From Candolleomyces eurysporus (taxonomy: Eukaryota > Basidiomycota > Agaricomycetes > Agaricales > Psathyrellaceae), in the NCBI GenBank assembly GCA_027579435.1, contig JANBPK010000837.1, forward strand, positions 1 to 52,699: a DNA stretch of 52,699 nt. Direction: 5' to 3'. Below are positions 1 to 12,165 of the stretch, piece after piece (the stretch's first letter is position 1; every line of letters starts with the position of its first letter). Both the position numbers and the translations under genes were made by a program. The notes beneath the pieces are model-generated. The model was not told the DNA's origin and made no database searches. It worked only from the letters and a program-made list of their open reading frames with translations.

Positions 1-216
1 TTGGAGGGCCTCGAAGGTGTCGGGCTGGGAATGAGCGAGGGTGTGAAGGAGGTTGACGTTTCAGAGGCCTCTCTGAGGGACGGAATGTTCAGTGCGCCGA
101 CGACGATCGAAAGGGCGTTGATCGACTTGGGCCCTGCTGGTACCCGTGCTTTTAGCTCCGGCCTGCCGGATGGGATGGAGAGCCATGCGGCCAAGGGGAT
201 CGAGGCGCAGGCTTGA
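1..216 (+). CDS. possible 3' end of a gene cut by the window edge
   Basis: An open frame runs from the window edge to a TGA at 214-216 (about 71 residues). It has no recognisable domain. The opposite strand is also open and reads as a Ser/Pro/Thr-rich segment, so even the strand is uncertain. I do not recognise a family and assign no function. Confidence 0.2.
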   Translation: MEGLEGVGLGMSEGVKEVDVSEASLRDGMFSAPTTIERALIDLGPAGTRAFSSGLPDGMESHAAKGIEAQA

Positions 217-629
217 TTGCGGATTAGGTGCTTGAAGCTAACCCACTATTGACCGCATCCATCATCCATCATTCAACTGATATTCATGCATGCAACCCAC
301 AGACTTTTAGCATATGCATACCCCCGCACGGANTTTTTTTTTTCTTGCTCAGATGTAATTTTTAGTTTATGTACTACTAGTCGATCAATCGTCAACTTTG
401 TCAATTATTCGATTATCCATAGGCACTACTAGTCGTCGTCGTCGTCGTCGAACACTTTGATCAGTACTGTCCGGTGAGTAACCCGTCTCTATCCGCTAAT
501 TGGCCAGCTTGAGTTCCATGTTGCTGTCGACCCATGCGACCCACGGCCCAGAATATACGCGAAATGTTCAGATCATACCAAATGTCCCATTTTAATGTGT
601 TCTGGCATTACATGTAAATTCATCATCGA
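217..629. other. gene-free spacer with a GTC microsatellite
   Basis: No supported gene. It contains an ambiguous base at 333 before a T run and a short (GTC)n tract at about 432-450. It probably holds the 3' flank of the NACHT gene that ends at 630 on the minus strand. Confidence 0.5.
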
Positions 630-2768
630 CTAGCAAACGGCGTCCTGACAAATGTAATCCACGACTTTGTCAACTGCTGGATGCTCCAGCCATAACCTCT
701 TGATACTGTTAGCTAGCAAGTTGAAGGGCTTCTGCTTCTCGCGCCGGAATTTCTTCAAAGCCTGAAGGACCTTGTTGGATTCCCAGTCCTTCACCCCCTC
801 TGCCCACCGGGTGAATTCCGTCAAGTAACACGACAAATTTACGACAAAAATCGCATCCAGTACGTAGGCACGGTCGGTTGGCGATGGTTGAGATATCAGG
901 AAAACAAGAACATCTTCCGCCGATGTATGAAGGCGCGACACGGCCTGTCGCACGAGAGAATCGGAGTCGTAAACATATCTGGCCGATGTGGGGACAATGC
1001 AATTATTGGGACCTGGGTTGTAAAGAGATTCGGGAGCATGGGAGCTTCTGAATTGGCCGCGTTCGTGGGAAGTGAATGCTTTGAAAAAACAAGCCTCAAA
1101 GTCGCTTTCTAGCAGCTTCCTGAGCATTGAGAAATATTTGCCTTCAGCGAATGGTTTATTCTCGGAGGCCCATGAGAGACGCCAAAACCATGCCCATTCA
1201 TTCAGAGCAAAGCGATGATGATCTTCGCACACAGTTTGCAGTGTAACGTTGGACATTGCGTTCAGACACCCCCATAGTAGTCGCCTGTATGCCTTTGTCT
1301 CATCGATGGTGAACTCCAGTGAGAGCTGGGGGGTCTGCAGGAATGTGATGAATGAGGAATGAATGAACCACTCCGGCGGTCCGGAGGGGCTTGTGGTGTG
1401 TAGACGGAGCACTGCGTGGAGGCCTCGAAGGGCTCTAACTCCACTACCAGCTGCTCGACCAGAAAGGGGATCCAGGATGGCAAGAGCGCGGGGGATATTT
1501 GTATCGTCCCGTAGTAGATATCGTGTGACCACAAGATCTTCAAGGACCTCAATGATGAGAGGGTGGCTGCTTTCAGGACAGGATTGCAAAACCTGCCTGT
1601 AAAGCTGATAGAGGGATGAGAAAGGTGTCGAGTGTGCTAGGTCAGAGCTTGGCTTCGAATGGTTGAGAATGTTATCGAGACGGGTCCTGGGGTCATCGTA
1701 CGGGTCGTCGATGTGGCCAAGAACCGTCGAGGCATACAGCATGTGGCCATCGGTCTTCACAATAAACTTCTGCACAAGGCTCTCTCCAGGCCACTCCACA
1801 TCTCCGTCATTTGATGGGTGGTCGATGGTCGCTGCGATACGAGATAGCTCTGCCCGTATGTATGTCTCTACGTCCTTCATATGATCCCCGACTTCGTAGA
1901 GGTCTACAATCTCGACGAAATCCTTGAATGGGTTTGACTCTATGTGTTGCTTGATCCATGGCTCTGGCCTGCTGAGGATGAGAAAAGAGAGGGGAAGCCG
2001 ATAGGATTGGAGGGCGTAAATGAGGTCAAGGACCCTGACTTGAACCTTTTCCTGGTCTTCTGCGTACTTTTTCGCGACTCGGGACTCCCGGTTCGAGTTG
2101 ATACACTCGTCGAGGCCGTCAACGATGATCAATCGGTTTGGCATTTCCTCGACATACTGGCCGAGGGCCTTGAAAGGCTCAACGATCAGCTTGACCAGCT
2201 GAGCTTCGAGAGCCTTCTTGAGAATCATTGGATTCTGTTTGACTGCATTTTCGATATGGGGCTTCAGCTCGGGGATCGACGTGGCGAGCTGGTACGCAAT
2301 GGTGATGATGAAGCATGAGGGGCTGTTCCGCTCTGGAGATGACCTCCAGNAAAAAGAACGTAGCCCCCAGAGGACAGAAATCTAGGCCTTCTTGCTCTTC
2401 TAATACCTTTGACACCGTTCCTGCAACGGCAGTCTTGCCATATCCTGCTGGTGCGTGGACCCACATAATCCGCTTCTTAGGTAGCGTTAAGTATCCATAC
2501 CAGGCTGCGATGCGGCCGACAACAGCCTGGCGGGTTCCAGGGTGGCACACTGGGGGAGGGAACCGCTCGTCCGAGTCGTGTATAGCTCCTGTTGCAGAGT
2601 GATTGTACAAAAATTGAAGGGCTAATATGAAGTTCATCAGTTTCTTCAGCTCTCCTTGCACAACCCGTTTAAGAGTTACTGACCATCACCATCCGACACG
2701 TAGGTATTGAAAGTCAGCTTTCTTGCCACGACATTGTTCGCATTCCCAAAATACGAGACATTGGACAT
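630..2768 (-). CDS. NACHT-domain (NLR-like) protein, two exons
   Basis: A STAND-class NTPase of the Agaricomycete NACHT type, likely a cytosolic signalling or recognition protein. Exon 1 is 2768-2684 and begins MSNVSYFGNANNVV, the usual N-terminal lead of this family; a 95-base GT-AG intron (2683-2589) leads to exon 2, 2588-630. Visible motifs are the P-loop APAGYGKTAVA and Walker B as RLIIVDGLDEC. The remainder resembles the helical region that follows NACHT domains; no TPR, WD40 or ankyrin repeats are visible, so the C-terminus is short. The frame is broken only at an ambiguous N at 2350. Without that base the exons total 2043 nt, giving 680 residues and the expected FFFWR...TIAYQLA segment, so the N is probably a spurious call. 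The recognised ligand cannot be inferred. Confidence 0.85.
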
Positions 2769-3600
2769 GATGATGGTGGTAGCTGTGAGAGAGCAACAAC
2801 GCTAACGCTGGCATTGATATCGATGGAGGCTATAAGGTCACACGATCCAAGACGCCTGTTGGGCGAAGGATCCAGAGGCGATCCATGTCACGGGCAGCCT
2901 AGTGTTCAGGGATGGAAAACAGGCTTACGAACGAGGGACGACGGTGGGGCTGGGGGCAAAATGTAAGCGGGTTGATTCGAGGAGGAAAGCCACAAAGAGC
3001 TAGCTAGGAAATATGCTCCAACGATCCAGAGCTTGACTTGCGCACGGACTTGCGCACAGAGTACCGGACTTGACCGTCACAATTCATCCCATTCCGAAGT
3101 GTGATACAATGACCCTTTCGGGCAGTCCTGGACTCTGGCCTTATCGCAGTCTTGTCATGTCGTCCGCAAGTAGAAACATGGTTCAATGAGCGCTAAGCCG
3201 TTAAGCTGGAAAGGGTTTCGCGCGTGGAGTTAGAAGCTGGCCCTTTGTTTCAAGCATAAGCAAGCACAACCACCTGCCAAAACTTCTACAACCAAACCTC
3301 GTTAGTTCTCCTCAAGTTCCACAACACAAAAAAGGGGATCTTGACCTTTACCCGGATTGAACAGATGATCGGTAACCTTGAGTCAGGCAACAGATCGCAT
3401 ATTATTCCATAAATTGGTTCAGGCGATCATTCACATTTATATCAGACACCAACTCCTTGCGTCGCATTGCCGATGTGGCATTCCAGTAGTGGCACTGGTC
3501 GGGTAGTATATGACCGGGTTGCAGCAATTTAATATCCAACTCCGTGGACTCAAGACGGGTTACATGTTAAATAGTACAGATCGATGTTCATAATCGAGGG
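2769..3600. other. intergenic region between two minus-strand genes
   Basis: Holds the upstream region of the NACHT gene and the 3' flank of the GTPase gene. Short open frames here lack domain signals. I see no RNA gene, repeat or transposon remnant. Confidence 0.5.
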
Positions 3601-5704
3601 TCACCTCCGACGTTTAATCCCGGCCAGACCGTTAAGCATTCGCATGACTATGGACAATGCGCTTTTCTGAAACTGGCGGCGATTTATCCCAGTAACTTCC
3701 TTTCTGATGTCGATCTCATTCGACTCAAGCTTCGGCAGGAATTTATTGACAACTGCCCATGCATCTTCGACTTTGGTGTACTTCCCAATCTCTGGATCGC
3801 TACCCAAGGCACGAGCCCAGCGCTCGCTCAATAAACGATGTCGCTGCTGGCCTTCCTCTGAATCGAGGCGATTCCATTTGGTGGTGACGATGGCTAGCTG
3901 GGAATACCAGCCCCCCTTCCGGACGCCGTCCAGGGGTTTCAAATCCGACTGTCCGACCCCTTGATATCGAGGATCGGTTAGATCATGGAGGTAGATGACT
4001 CCTCCGCGATATTTTCCTTTAGGAAATCTGGCAGATGAGTTAGAGCAGGAAACTAGCAGCTAATGATTGCTTACGATTGTCCAAGCCATTTCAAAATTTC
4101 TTGGAGAACAACGATGTCCAACTTGTCTGGGTCGTTGAATCCTGGCGTGTCCACGAGTATGAGGCGGTAACCCTTTTGGCATTGCGGAACGTCCTCCAGC
4201 TCGACAATCGAGTATTGGACTTCTTTTGTGCAAACTGAGACTGACCAATCTTCCCCGACGGACATCTTTGGTGCGGACTGGGGTAGTAACGAATTGATGA
4301 ACTAGGAAAAGATGAGCACCCAACGGCGTTGAAGTAGATTTATAGCGTACAGTACTCCTTCCGGACCCTACTAAGCCCGTAATTCTACCAAGCCTGTAAG
4401 TAGGTACTCAAGTTTGTAGGAAGAGTGGTAGAACGTACAGAAGAATAACGTCGGTCTTGAGAAATGGGGATGTCTTTTTCGAAGATCGCGACTTGTGTTT
4501 GTGGGTCACTGGCTGAGGGTTCAAGGGCGAAGTCTTGGCCGAGCTTGATGGATCCGATGTCGAGAAATTGTAATGTTGAAGCAGATAAGCATTTCTTTCG
4601 GTGATGGAGGTTTGAGACGACTGTGGAGACCGAGTACTATCGTCTTCGACTGCTTGGGACCCATGTGAAGGAGGTGGAGGAAAGTGGGTAACCTTTTCAT
4701 CCGTCGTGGGGGCTTGGAACGGCACCGGAGACGGAATACCTTCTCCTTCTGCGACCTGCGACCTATGTGGAGGGGGCGAATGAAGGTGCCGGGTCTTTCC
4801 ATCGGTCTTCGAGGCTTGGGACGGCGGTGGAGACGGTGTACCTTCTCCTCCGACTCCTTCTCCTTGGGACTTATGTGGAGGTGGATGAGGGTGTTGGACC
4901 NTTCCATCNGTCGANGAGGCTTGGGACGGCGGTGGAGATGGTGTCACTTCTCCTTCGGCGCTTTGGGACCCATGTGGAGGAAACGGATGAGGGTGCCGGG
5001 CCTTTCCATCGGTCTTCAAGGCTTGGGACGACGGAGTACCTTCTCCTTCGGACGCTTGGGGTCCAGATGAGGGAGGTGGAGGAGTTTTTCCTGCGTTTAC
5101 AGGAAATTGTGGTGTAGAGAGAGGTGGGCGAGGAGTTTTCCCTTCGGTCACAGAGGCTTGCGACCTAATCTGAGGAGATAGAGTACCTTTGTCGGTCGTG
5201 GAGGCTCGGAACATAGACGAAGGAGCTTTCGCTTCTGTCGCGCAGGCTTGGGGGCTAGGCGGAGGGGACCATGAAAGAGTTCTTCTGAAGGTCGTNGGGG
5301 GCTTGGAATGCATGCGAAAGGTAGGAGCGGCTGGAGGCTCGGGATCTAGGTGGGAGACGGGGAGGAGCCTTTCCTTCACTCATGGAGGTTTGAAGCTTAG
5401 GCGCAGGAGACGGAGGAGCGACTCCTTTGAGCGGAAAGAGCTGGTACTCAGGTGGAGGATGTTCGGCTTCAGTCAAGGCTGTCTGAGGATCATGGGTGGC
5501 TTTACAAGCGGTCGCTGAGCCCACAGGAGGCTGGGTCGAGAGAGCTTCGTCATTGGTAACGAGGCCCCGAGCCTCCATGCAGGAGTCTCGGGGCTCATGC
5601 AGAGGCCGAAGGTCAAATTGCGCGGCCCACGTGGATTCGCTTCCAGTGAGAGAGTCCTGGGGTATACTTGAACGCGGATGGGCTGGAAATCTGGTCGCAG
5701 GCAT
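3601..5704 (-). CDS. P-loop GTPase (AIG1/G-domain type) with proline-rich repeat N-terminus
   Basis: A four-exon gene: 5704-4439, 4393-4351, 4301-4075, 4027-3601, with introns of 45, 49 and 47 bases and consensus ends. Dropping the single N at 5296 gives 1962 nt, or 653 residues. The first ~420 residues are low-complexity Ser/Pro with tandem 33-35-residue units. The C-terminal ~230 residues form a GTPase: G1 is GLVGSGRSTFINSL (Arg where Lys is usual in GKS/T), G3 is LILVDTPGFND, then GGVIYLHDLTD, and TTKWN stands in the G4 region (Trp in place of the usual Asp). This matches fungal G-domain proteins related to AIG1/septin-like GTPases. The G1 Arg could weaken nucleotide binding; that is inference. 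An in-frame stop at 5726-5728 upstream of the only suitable ATG supports the start. Confidence 0.8.
4620..5080 (-). repeat. in-frame tandem repeat in the GTPase N-terminal region
   Basis: Roughly four degenerate copies of a 100-105-base unit (33-35 codons) of the form EGEGTPSPPPSQASKTDGK followed by a His/Pro-rich stretch. Three ambiguous bases (4901, 4909, 4915) lie inside one unit. Copies keep frame, so the array is translated and probably varies in number between strains. Confidence 0.75.
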
Positions 5705-6941
5705 TCGAGGATTGGAAAGTGACAGTCACAGTTCGGGCATTGTAGAAAGGGGGTGACTTATCAACACGACTTGCAGCGTGGTCTCGTCGTGTAAGTGAAA
5801 CCCACAAAACGGTGCTTCCAATGTCCAGCACAGTCGACAAAACCGGAGGGTTCCATGAAACAGGCGTCAGGATCTTGTCCTCGAGGCCTCATAACGAAAT
5901 CGGCGGGCCCCCACGTGAGTCTCATCCTGAGTGAGTCGACGATTATCGATCCCAGTGAGAAACTATGATGGAGGCATAAGAAAAAACGATTCCTGCCGGA
6001 AATGCTTCATGTTGGTCTAGCACCGCCCGCCCATTTTTGAATTTCACTGCTCTTCTTCTCTGTATACTACCTTTCTGGTTCCTTATGTTCACCTTCGGTG
6101 ATTCTGCAAGCAGAAGATCGGGGCTACAGACTAGGAGAAGATCTAGACCAAATCAAAGGCCAAATATCGGTGTCATTCCTCTTATAAGGAAATTTAAATC
6201 ACCAATACTGACAGAATGGATTAGCAGACGGTTTGGAGGACGATGTGTATTCTCTTGATTGAATTGTGATTGTAAATGTGTAGCTTTCGAGTCTTTACCG
6301 TGTAACATTTTCAAAAGGAGCATCAGAGTAGCGGGCTTGGCAGCAGAGCCGCGCTACTTGTCGTTATCGCGTTCCCAGGAGGTCAACGTTAACGTTCAAC
6401 AACAAAAGGCAGTGCCGTCTTGCCACGAGGCGGCTGAGCGCTTCGATCCTTTGAATCGTCCCAGATCTTTTTGGGCGCTTATGGTGGGCCAAGGCGGATA
6501 CATGTAAGACTGTGAGTGGTCCTTAAAGGAGTGTCCACAAGGCTGTGAAGTGTGACACTCTTTCCCTCTTGCTTTACTCTCACATCCATCTCTTCGGCCC
6601 CCTCTTGCAGGCTAGCTCTGCTCCCTCTAGCCAACATCGTTAGAGCCCCTAACGCATCGGCGCGAAGAAAGTGAAAGGTCATCTACCACTACCCAGATCA
6701 CAGATAGCGGAGTGAGTACGGCCGTTCCGCACAGTGCTCGTCTTTCTCCATGGATCTGACAAACCGGGTTGACGTTAGATTCACCCATGAGCTTTTTTCA
6801 AGGGTCTCAACATGGGCGCATCGACCATCTAGCCGCATACCAGGTCGAAGGAAGCCTCCATCAATATAGTATCAATGTTAGCGCTGAGCGGAAGAGTGAG
6901 TAGTCCTCGAAGGCTATCGATTTCTTTGTTTGTTATGGCAG
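5705..6941. other. intergenic region between the GTPase and NACHT-TPR genes
   Basis: Contains the putative divergent 5' regions of the minus-strand GTPase and the plus-strand NACHT-TPR gene. A first exon of the NACHT-TPR gene could lie here, since the sequence just before 6942 (tttgttatggcag) looks like a splice acceptor. No other feature is supported. Confidence 0.4.
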
Positions 6942-9377
6942 ATGGTGATCAGTGAATCTTTAGGTATATGCGAGCTCCTTCAGCCCATAGAAGATGCGTC
7001 CCACACTCGAGACCGGAAACGATCGCCTCCAGATTCTGCTTGTATGCCAGGAACGCGACTCGAGGTGGTCCGAAAAGTGGGCGCTTGGGCGAGCAGTTGC
7101 ATCCTAGTTGATGGGGAACCTCACATTTGTTGGATGCACGGATACGTTGGATGCGGCAAGTCAGCCATATCGCAGGAGATCTGCAGAAAGTCCGAATTNG
7201 GGGGGCAGGCCAGTGGCGAGCTTCTTTTTCTTCCGAAACGCAGGAGATAGGAGCAAGATATGGAGGCTTGCGACAACTCTGGCAGATCAAATGGCAGCCG
7301 CTGTTCCAGAAACTGCACCATTCGTCCGGGCTGCTGTAACTGCGAGCCCAGGTTTGAAGAACTTCCCGGTGCCCAGTACTTCTGTGGCAATGCAAATGCA
7401 GCGTCTAATTTACGGGCCTTTGAAAGCCGCTGCGCGACGTGGTCCAGTTGGATCGCTAGCAGGTCACCCATTCCTCATAGTCATCGACGGCCTGGATGAG
7501 TGCGAAGACAAAGACGAAGTCGAGGACCTTATCGACGGCATGCTCGCCTTCTTCGAAGAAAACCCGTTCATTCCTCTTCGCATTTTCATCGCGAGCAGAG
7601 TGGAACAGCACATCCGATCGCGGCTGGATGTTCCAGGAGTTCGTTTGGACGACCTTGTGGATCATTGTTCGGACGACGATATTACCGCTTTCCTCAATGT
7701 CCTTTTCCAGGACGCAAGGAGGCGAAACCCTGTCATCCAAGCATACGTGCGGGAACATGGAGATTGGCCGACTCCCAGTGAGAAGCAGAAGCTGGTTGAA
7801 CATATTGGTAGATCGTTCATATTCGCATCGGCAGTGTTCAAATTCATTATGGGATCCAACACCTCGAAAACCCACCCAACGACCCCCCATGGATCGTCTT
7901 CCCCTGACCCTCAAAATGAATCCTGATCTCGACGGACTCTACGCGCAAGTATTAGCACGCTCCGAACATATCCCCCATTTCCTTGACATTATCTCAACCA
8001 TCGCCCTTCTCGAGGCACCACTACCGACCTCGGGGATTGCAGAACTCCTTGGAATCAGCACCTATGAGGTAGTCAATGCACTGGTGAACTTGCAAGCAAT
8101 CATTCAGGTTCCTGGGACAGATGATATACCAGTCACACTCTGCCATACCTCCCTTCGCGACTTTCTTACCACACTCAGTCGATCAGGCCGATTCTTCGCA
8201 CATCCGCGTCATCACATCCGCCTCTACCTTCGCTCGTTCGAGTGCGAACTCGAGCTTTATCGACGGAGGCCCGGCGTGGCCATTCACCTGAGTGAATGTA
8301 CACCGGCTGTCTCTTATGCTCGTAGATATAAGGTCAAACACTCGGACAGAGGAGAACAGTTTGCTAAGCGACCGGAGTGGGATTTAGCCATCTGCTTGGG
8401 TCGTGAGACACTCGAACTTCACCCAGGTAGCCCCGACATGGTTGATGCACTGGCCAATGCATTTCATGGTCGTGCCAGGTATAGAGCGTCCCTCAAGGAT
8501 TTCGAAGAGGCGATTTCCCTGCATCGTAAAGGGCTTTTGCTCCGACCATCGCCTGATGAAGATTGCTGGATCTCACTCGACAGCCTTGCTGGCGCACTCT
8601 CCAATCGCGATCTGCTCATAGCAAGGATGGGTGGCCGCGAGGAGGCCATCCCCCTGTATCGTAAGGCGATCAAACTTCTACCGTCGAACCATCCAGATCG
8701 CCCAATGATACTCAACAATCTTGGCATCTCGCTCCTGGATCGCTATCGGCTCACGGGAACCATGGCTGATCTCGAGAAGGCCATTTCCCTGGATCGAGAA
8801 GCGCTCGAACTTCGACCACCTCCTCANTCCCNNGAGCTCGTCGTCACTCGACAATCTTGGCAGCTCACTCCTGGATCGCTATCGGCGTATGGGAACCATG
8901 GCTGACCTCGAGGAGGCCATCTCCCTGTATCGAGAAGCGCTCGAACTTCGATCAACTCATCCAGATCGCTCGTTGTCACTCAACAATCTTGGCAACTCTC
9001 TCTCGGATCGCTATCAGCGTATGGGAACCATGGCTGACCTCAAGGAGGCTACGTCTCTGTATCGAGAAGCACTCGCACTTCGACCATCCCCTCATCCAGC
9101 TCGTTCAGGCTCGCTCTGGAGCCTTTCCATATCCCTTATGGATATGTTCAAAGAGACCCACGCTCTTTCACACCTTCAAGAGGCAATAGCGCACTGCGAG
9201 GAACTTCTTGACTCTTATCATCCCGTTGGACACAAGCATCGGGTCGAAACCCTTGACCATCTAACTAATCTACTCCAGATACATTTCGATGCGACGGGGC
9301 GACAAGAAGATCTACCACGTATCGAGCTGCTGAAGGAAGAGGTGGGCCGATTGTCGGCCCCTGAATCCGCTTCTTAG
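6942..9377 (+). CDS. NACHT-TPR (NLR-like) protein, frame broken at three points
   Basis: An NLR-like protein: NACHT NTPase followed by tetratricopeptide repeats. Motifs in order are PPDSACMPGTRLEVVRKV, P-loop GYVGCGKSAIS, FFFFRNAGDRSK, Walker B as FLIVIDGLDEC, a winged-helix-like segment, then from about 8390 to the stop a set of 42-44-residue TPR units of the form RYRRMGTMADLEEAISLYREALELR. Coding passes through three frames. The first break is at the N at 7199 (dropping it restores SELGGRPVASFFFF), the second at a six-C run (7883-7888), the third at the N cluster 8827-8833 inside a TPR. All are one-base shifts at ambiguous or homopolymer positions, so the gene may be intact. The true N-terminus may lie in an upstream exon. 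Likely role is cytosolic recognition of self or non-self, by analogy with fungal NLRs. Confidence 0.85.
8630..9180 (+). repeat. TPR-coding tandem repeat
   Basis: Near-identical 132-base units (44 codons), for example the stretches beginning MGTMADL at 8898 and 9030. High nucleotide identity between neighbouring units suggests recent duplication or gene conversion, as is usual in repeat-bearing fungal NLRs. The first copy boundary is blurred by three Ns at 8827, 8832 and 8833. Confidence 0.75.
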
Positions 9378-10696
9378 CCATACCCCGGGGGTTGGTGTTG
9401 GTTTGCGAGGGAGGGCGGTTGCCCTGAGAAATTTTGGCGCTTGATGACCTTTTTCGGTATTGAATGCACTTCGTCGTGATCACGTCTTTGCATTTTTGGT
9501 AGGCTACCACTAGGACTATTCTTTTTCTCTCTCTTCTTTTGTCAGGAAGTTACAGGCACTACACTTCGCTAGGTACTCGGTCCGTCATGCATTCATGCCA
9601 TATATCTATTTATTGCGGTCAAGCTGCTATGTTTTTATGTTTTTAAAGTACAGCCTCTTCAGAACCCAAGCTTAGCTGTAGACAATATTCAGTGTAGAAA
9701 CCGTCGAGTAGCTCCACTGTATGATGGTATTGTTACTCTTCTGGGTGCCTTCAGGTCTCAATGTCCGTGGAAACAAGACTAATACTTGCATCACTCGATC
9801 ATACCCATGAGTGATATTAGACGAGGCTCTTCCTGTCGTCCATCAATTCAAACCGATAGTCCTTGGCTTCGTCCAACGGGATAGGAACGTCCTCTGCCCA
9901 TCTGAACACTCGATCTCAAAGAGTGCCAGCCTCTTGGTCTGGGTCGTCTCTCGGATCCCACCAGGTCAGCGCTCACCTCGTTTTCAACTCCACCTCGCTC
10001 TCTGGATTTCTCCGCATTGGGCATCCGAGTGCACGATCGTTGTCTCCTGGACGAAATGGCTTTATTTAGATGTAAGAAAATGATACACGTGTTTCAAGTA
10101 TCCGTAGAGTTGTCCCAAATAATATGGCGCACGCGATGGATTCCGAGGCATTTTGACTCGGGTACATTGTACATTGGGAAGTGGGCCGTCGCTGCGCGCG
10201 GCATGTCTCCGAGGCATTTTGACGCCGTGCGGTCTTGCCACCTGGTTTCTTTTGAACAACCCATTACGGTGACCTTGTAATTCTCCCCCGATGCTGTTCT
10301 CTTGACAATTAAGACAAGGTGAGCAAGATGCGATATCAGATTTAAAGCTATATCCTGCTCTACCCTGCTATACAATCCCTTGAGAGCTCCGTCTGTAACA
10401 TTCCTAGCGCATTAGTGTTCAGAAGTCGTGTTACAAGCAGTCGTAACTTTTTACCGAACAACTCATCGAACCTCACCTGCCACTAATAACACCGGACCGA
10501 TAACAAGTTACACGTACAAAGTGATATCGAGGGTCCTATCGTCGTCATAGTAAATTTAACCTTTCTTCATTTGAGCACGACGCTTCGTGATCACACACCA
10601 TTCACCCTTTCACTTCACTAGCTGGGATTGTGGGTTTGGACGCGGTTCCGGACATTGGAGTGATGCTTTGAATTGGGCCGCAGGGTCAAAAACTAT
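9378..10696. other. intergenic region, no supported gene
   Basis: No frame here shows a family pattern. A 15-base direct repeat (ccgaggcattttgac) occurs near 10143 and 10211, about 68 bases apart. The region separates the plus-strand NACHT-TPR gene from a minus-strand gene, so it holds two 3' ends. Confidence 0.4.
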
Positions 10697-11922
10697 TTAC
10701 GACATTCTACTTCGACACAGATCCGGAGAGTAATGAGAACACATCTTGTTCCGGCAATATTTTGCAAAACGCCACTTGCACACCGTCTCCGCCAGCAAGT
10801 AGTCAGTTCGGGAATGACGCGACAGTGGTACCAACGCTGAAGAATTCCACCTAAAGCTCGCTACACCTTTGTCTTTGCGGGTCTTTCTGTACTGAGAAGG
10901 ACAGATTGCGCCACAGCGGGTGTTCCATCCCAAGTTGTACGTGCGTATTTTGAATGGTACGCCATCACGTACAGGCATGACGTGGCGTGCAAGGTCGGAC
11001 ACCAGACTGACAGCGCTGTAGCAGAGATTTGGGTAGAAACAGTAAACCGTGCTTGAAGAAATTGCATTCATCTGGGCCGTATAATTAGACGCCAGCAAAA
11101 CAGGCATCACCGTCCCGGTTGCTTGTGTGATCGTCACAACACTCCTCTGAGAACAAAGACGTTAGAAGCAGCGTCATCTGGGGAAATAGAACGTACTTTG
11201 CCGCCACCCAACTGCGACCTTGAGCCTTCAACGAACGTGGCTGCCACGCTTCGATATGCATCATGAGGCCTTCCACCGGTAGCACTGCTCCAAGAGCTGT
11301 ATCCCTCATCCGTGAACCACGCCTGGCAGTGACGGTGTTGTCCCTTTGGTGCAATGAGATTGAGATTAGCCATTGACGTGAAGCGCATTAGCTGGGAACC
11401 TATAAGAATCTGTTAAGCAATGGGTCCCTGAGGGTCTACAGCGATGCGCACCTTCCAGGTCTTCAATAAAAATACAGTTAAAGTTCAACAGGCGGCGAGC
11501 AACGGATCCAACGATGATTGCGCCGGTTTCGTTGAGCATATTGACAAAAGCGTCAAAACGCTCGGCGGGGACGAAAGGTGTAACGATGATCCGGATACGA
11601 CGACGAATTTCCGATTGAGCGCTGGCCCTCCCATCCCGATCCCTCGGGAAACCGCCATGACTGTGGAATGATCACAGTAGCGTAGAAAGGTTGTGCGCAA
11701 CTCCGGTATTGCATACACAACGGACGTGTTTGGCAAGGATTCGTAATCGTGGAAGGCCCGAGAGATTCTCGTTATGAAACCCAGCGCCCGGCTCAGTTGA
11801 GCAATGTCTTCCCAAGTTGTCAAATCGTTGGCTAAACTGGGATCCAGAAACACGGGCAGACTGGTCAATGGGGCTAACGTCAGGGTCTGGGTCGCCCGGG
11901 CTACCGATGGAGAGTCGGTCAT
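10697..11922 (-). CDS. conserved Agaricomycete protein of unknown function, possibly nucleotidyltransferase-like
   Basis: Three exons: 11922-11452, 11399-11197 and 11146-10697, with introns of 52 and 50 bases. The order of segments (ERFDAFVNMLNETGAIIVGS, then MANLNLIAPKG, then a Cys-rich end with GWNTRCGAICPS) recalls an unnamed basidiomycete family. The pattern GS(12-20)DLNLI resembles the core of some nucleotidyltransferase folds, but I cannot confirm that. One -1 frame break lies near 11650-11660, where a CCC run would need one more C to join LRYCDHSTVMAV to EIRRRIRIIVTPF. No signal peptide or membrane segment was seen. The downstream end codes CRSRMS before the stop at 10697. Confidence 0.6.
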
Positions 11923-12165
11923 TACGATTGTGAACGATGGCGGCTCTCACTGTACTCAGTTATATACGCATCGCAACGGAAAAACTCAATTAAAAAAATG
12001 GTGTTTACATAGAATAGGAGGTTGCTATTGAAAATGAACCGCGTTTTGCAAGGAATCGAGGGTGCGATCGGCCTCTGTCTGACTCGCTACCAAAGAACTG
12101 CGTGGAGCATTCGTGATCTAGAACAATGGAGTGGCTGTAGGCACTCACTGTACCACCAGGTCTCA

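Noticed and set aside
4684..5117. Plus-strand frames rich in Gly/Arg across the GTPase repeat
   Set aside because: Antisense shadows of the Ser/Pro repeat of the minus-strand gene, which has a full exon structure and GTPase motifs.
10143..10225. 15-base direct repeat as an element boundary
   Set aside because: Too short and isolated; no inverted ends or coding between the copies.
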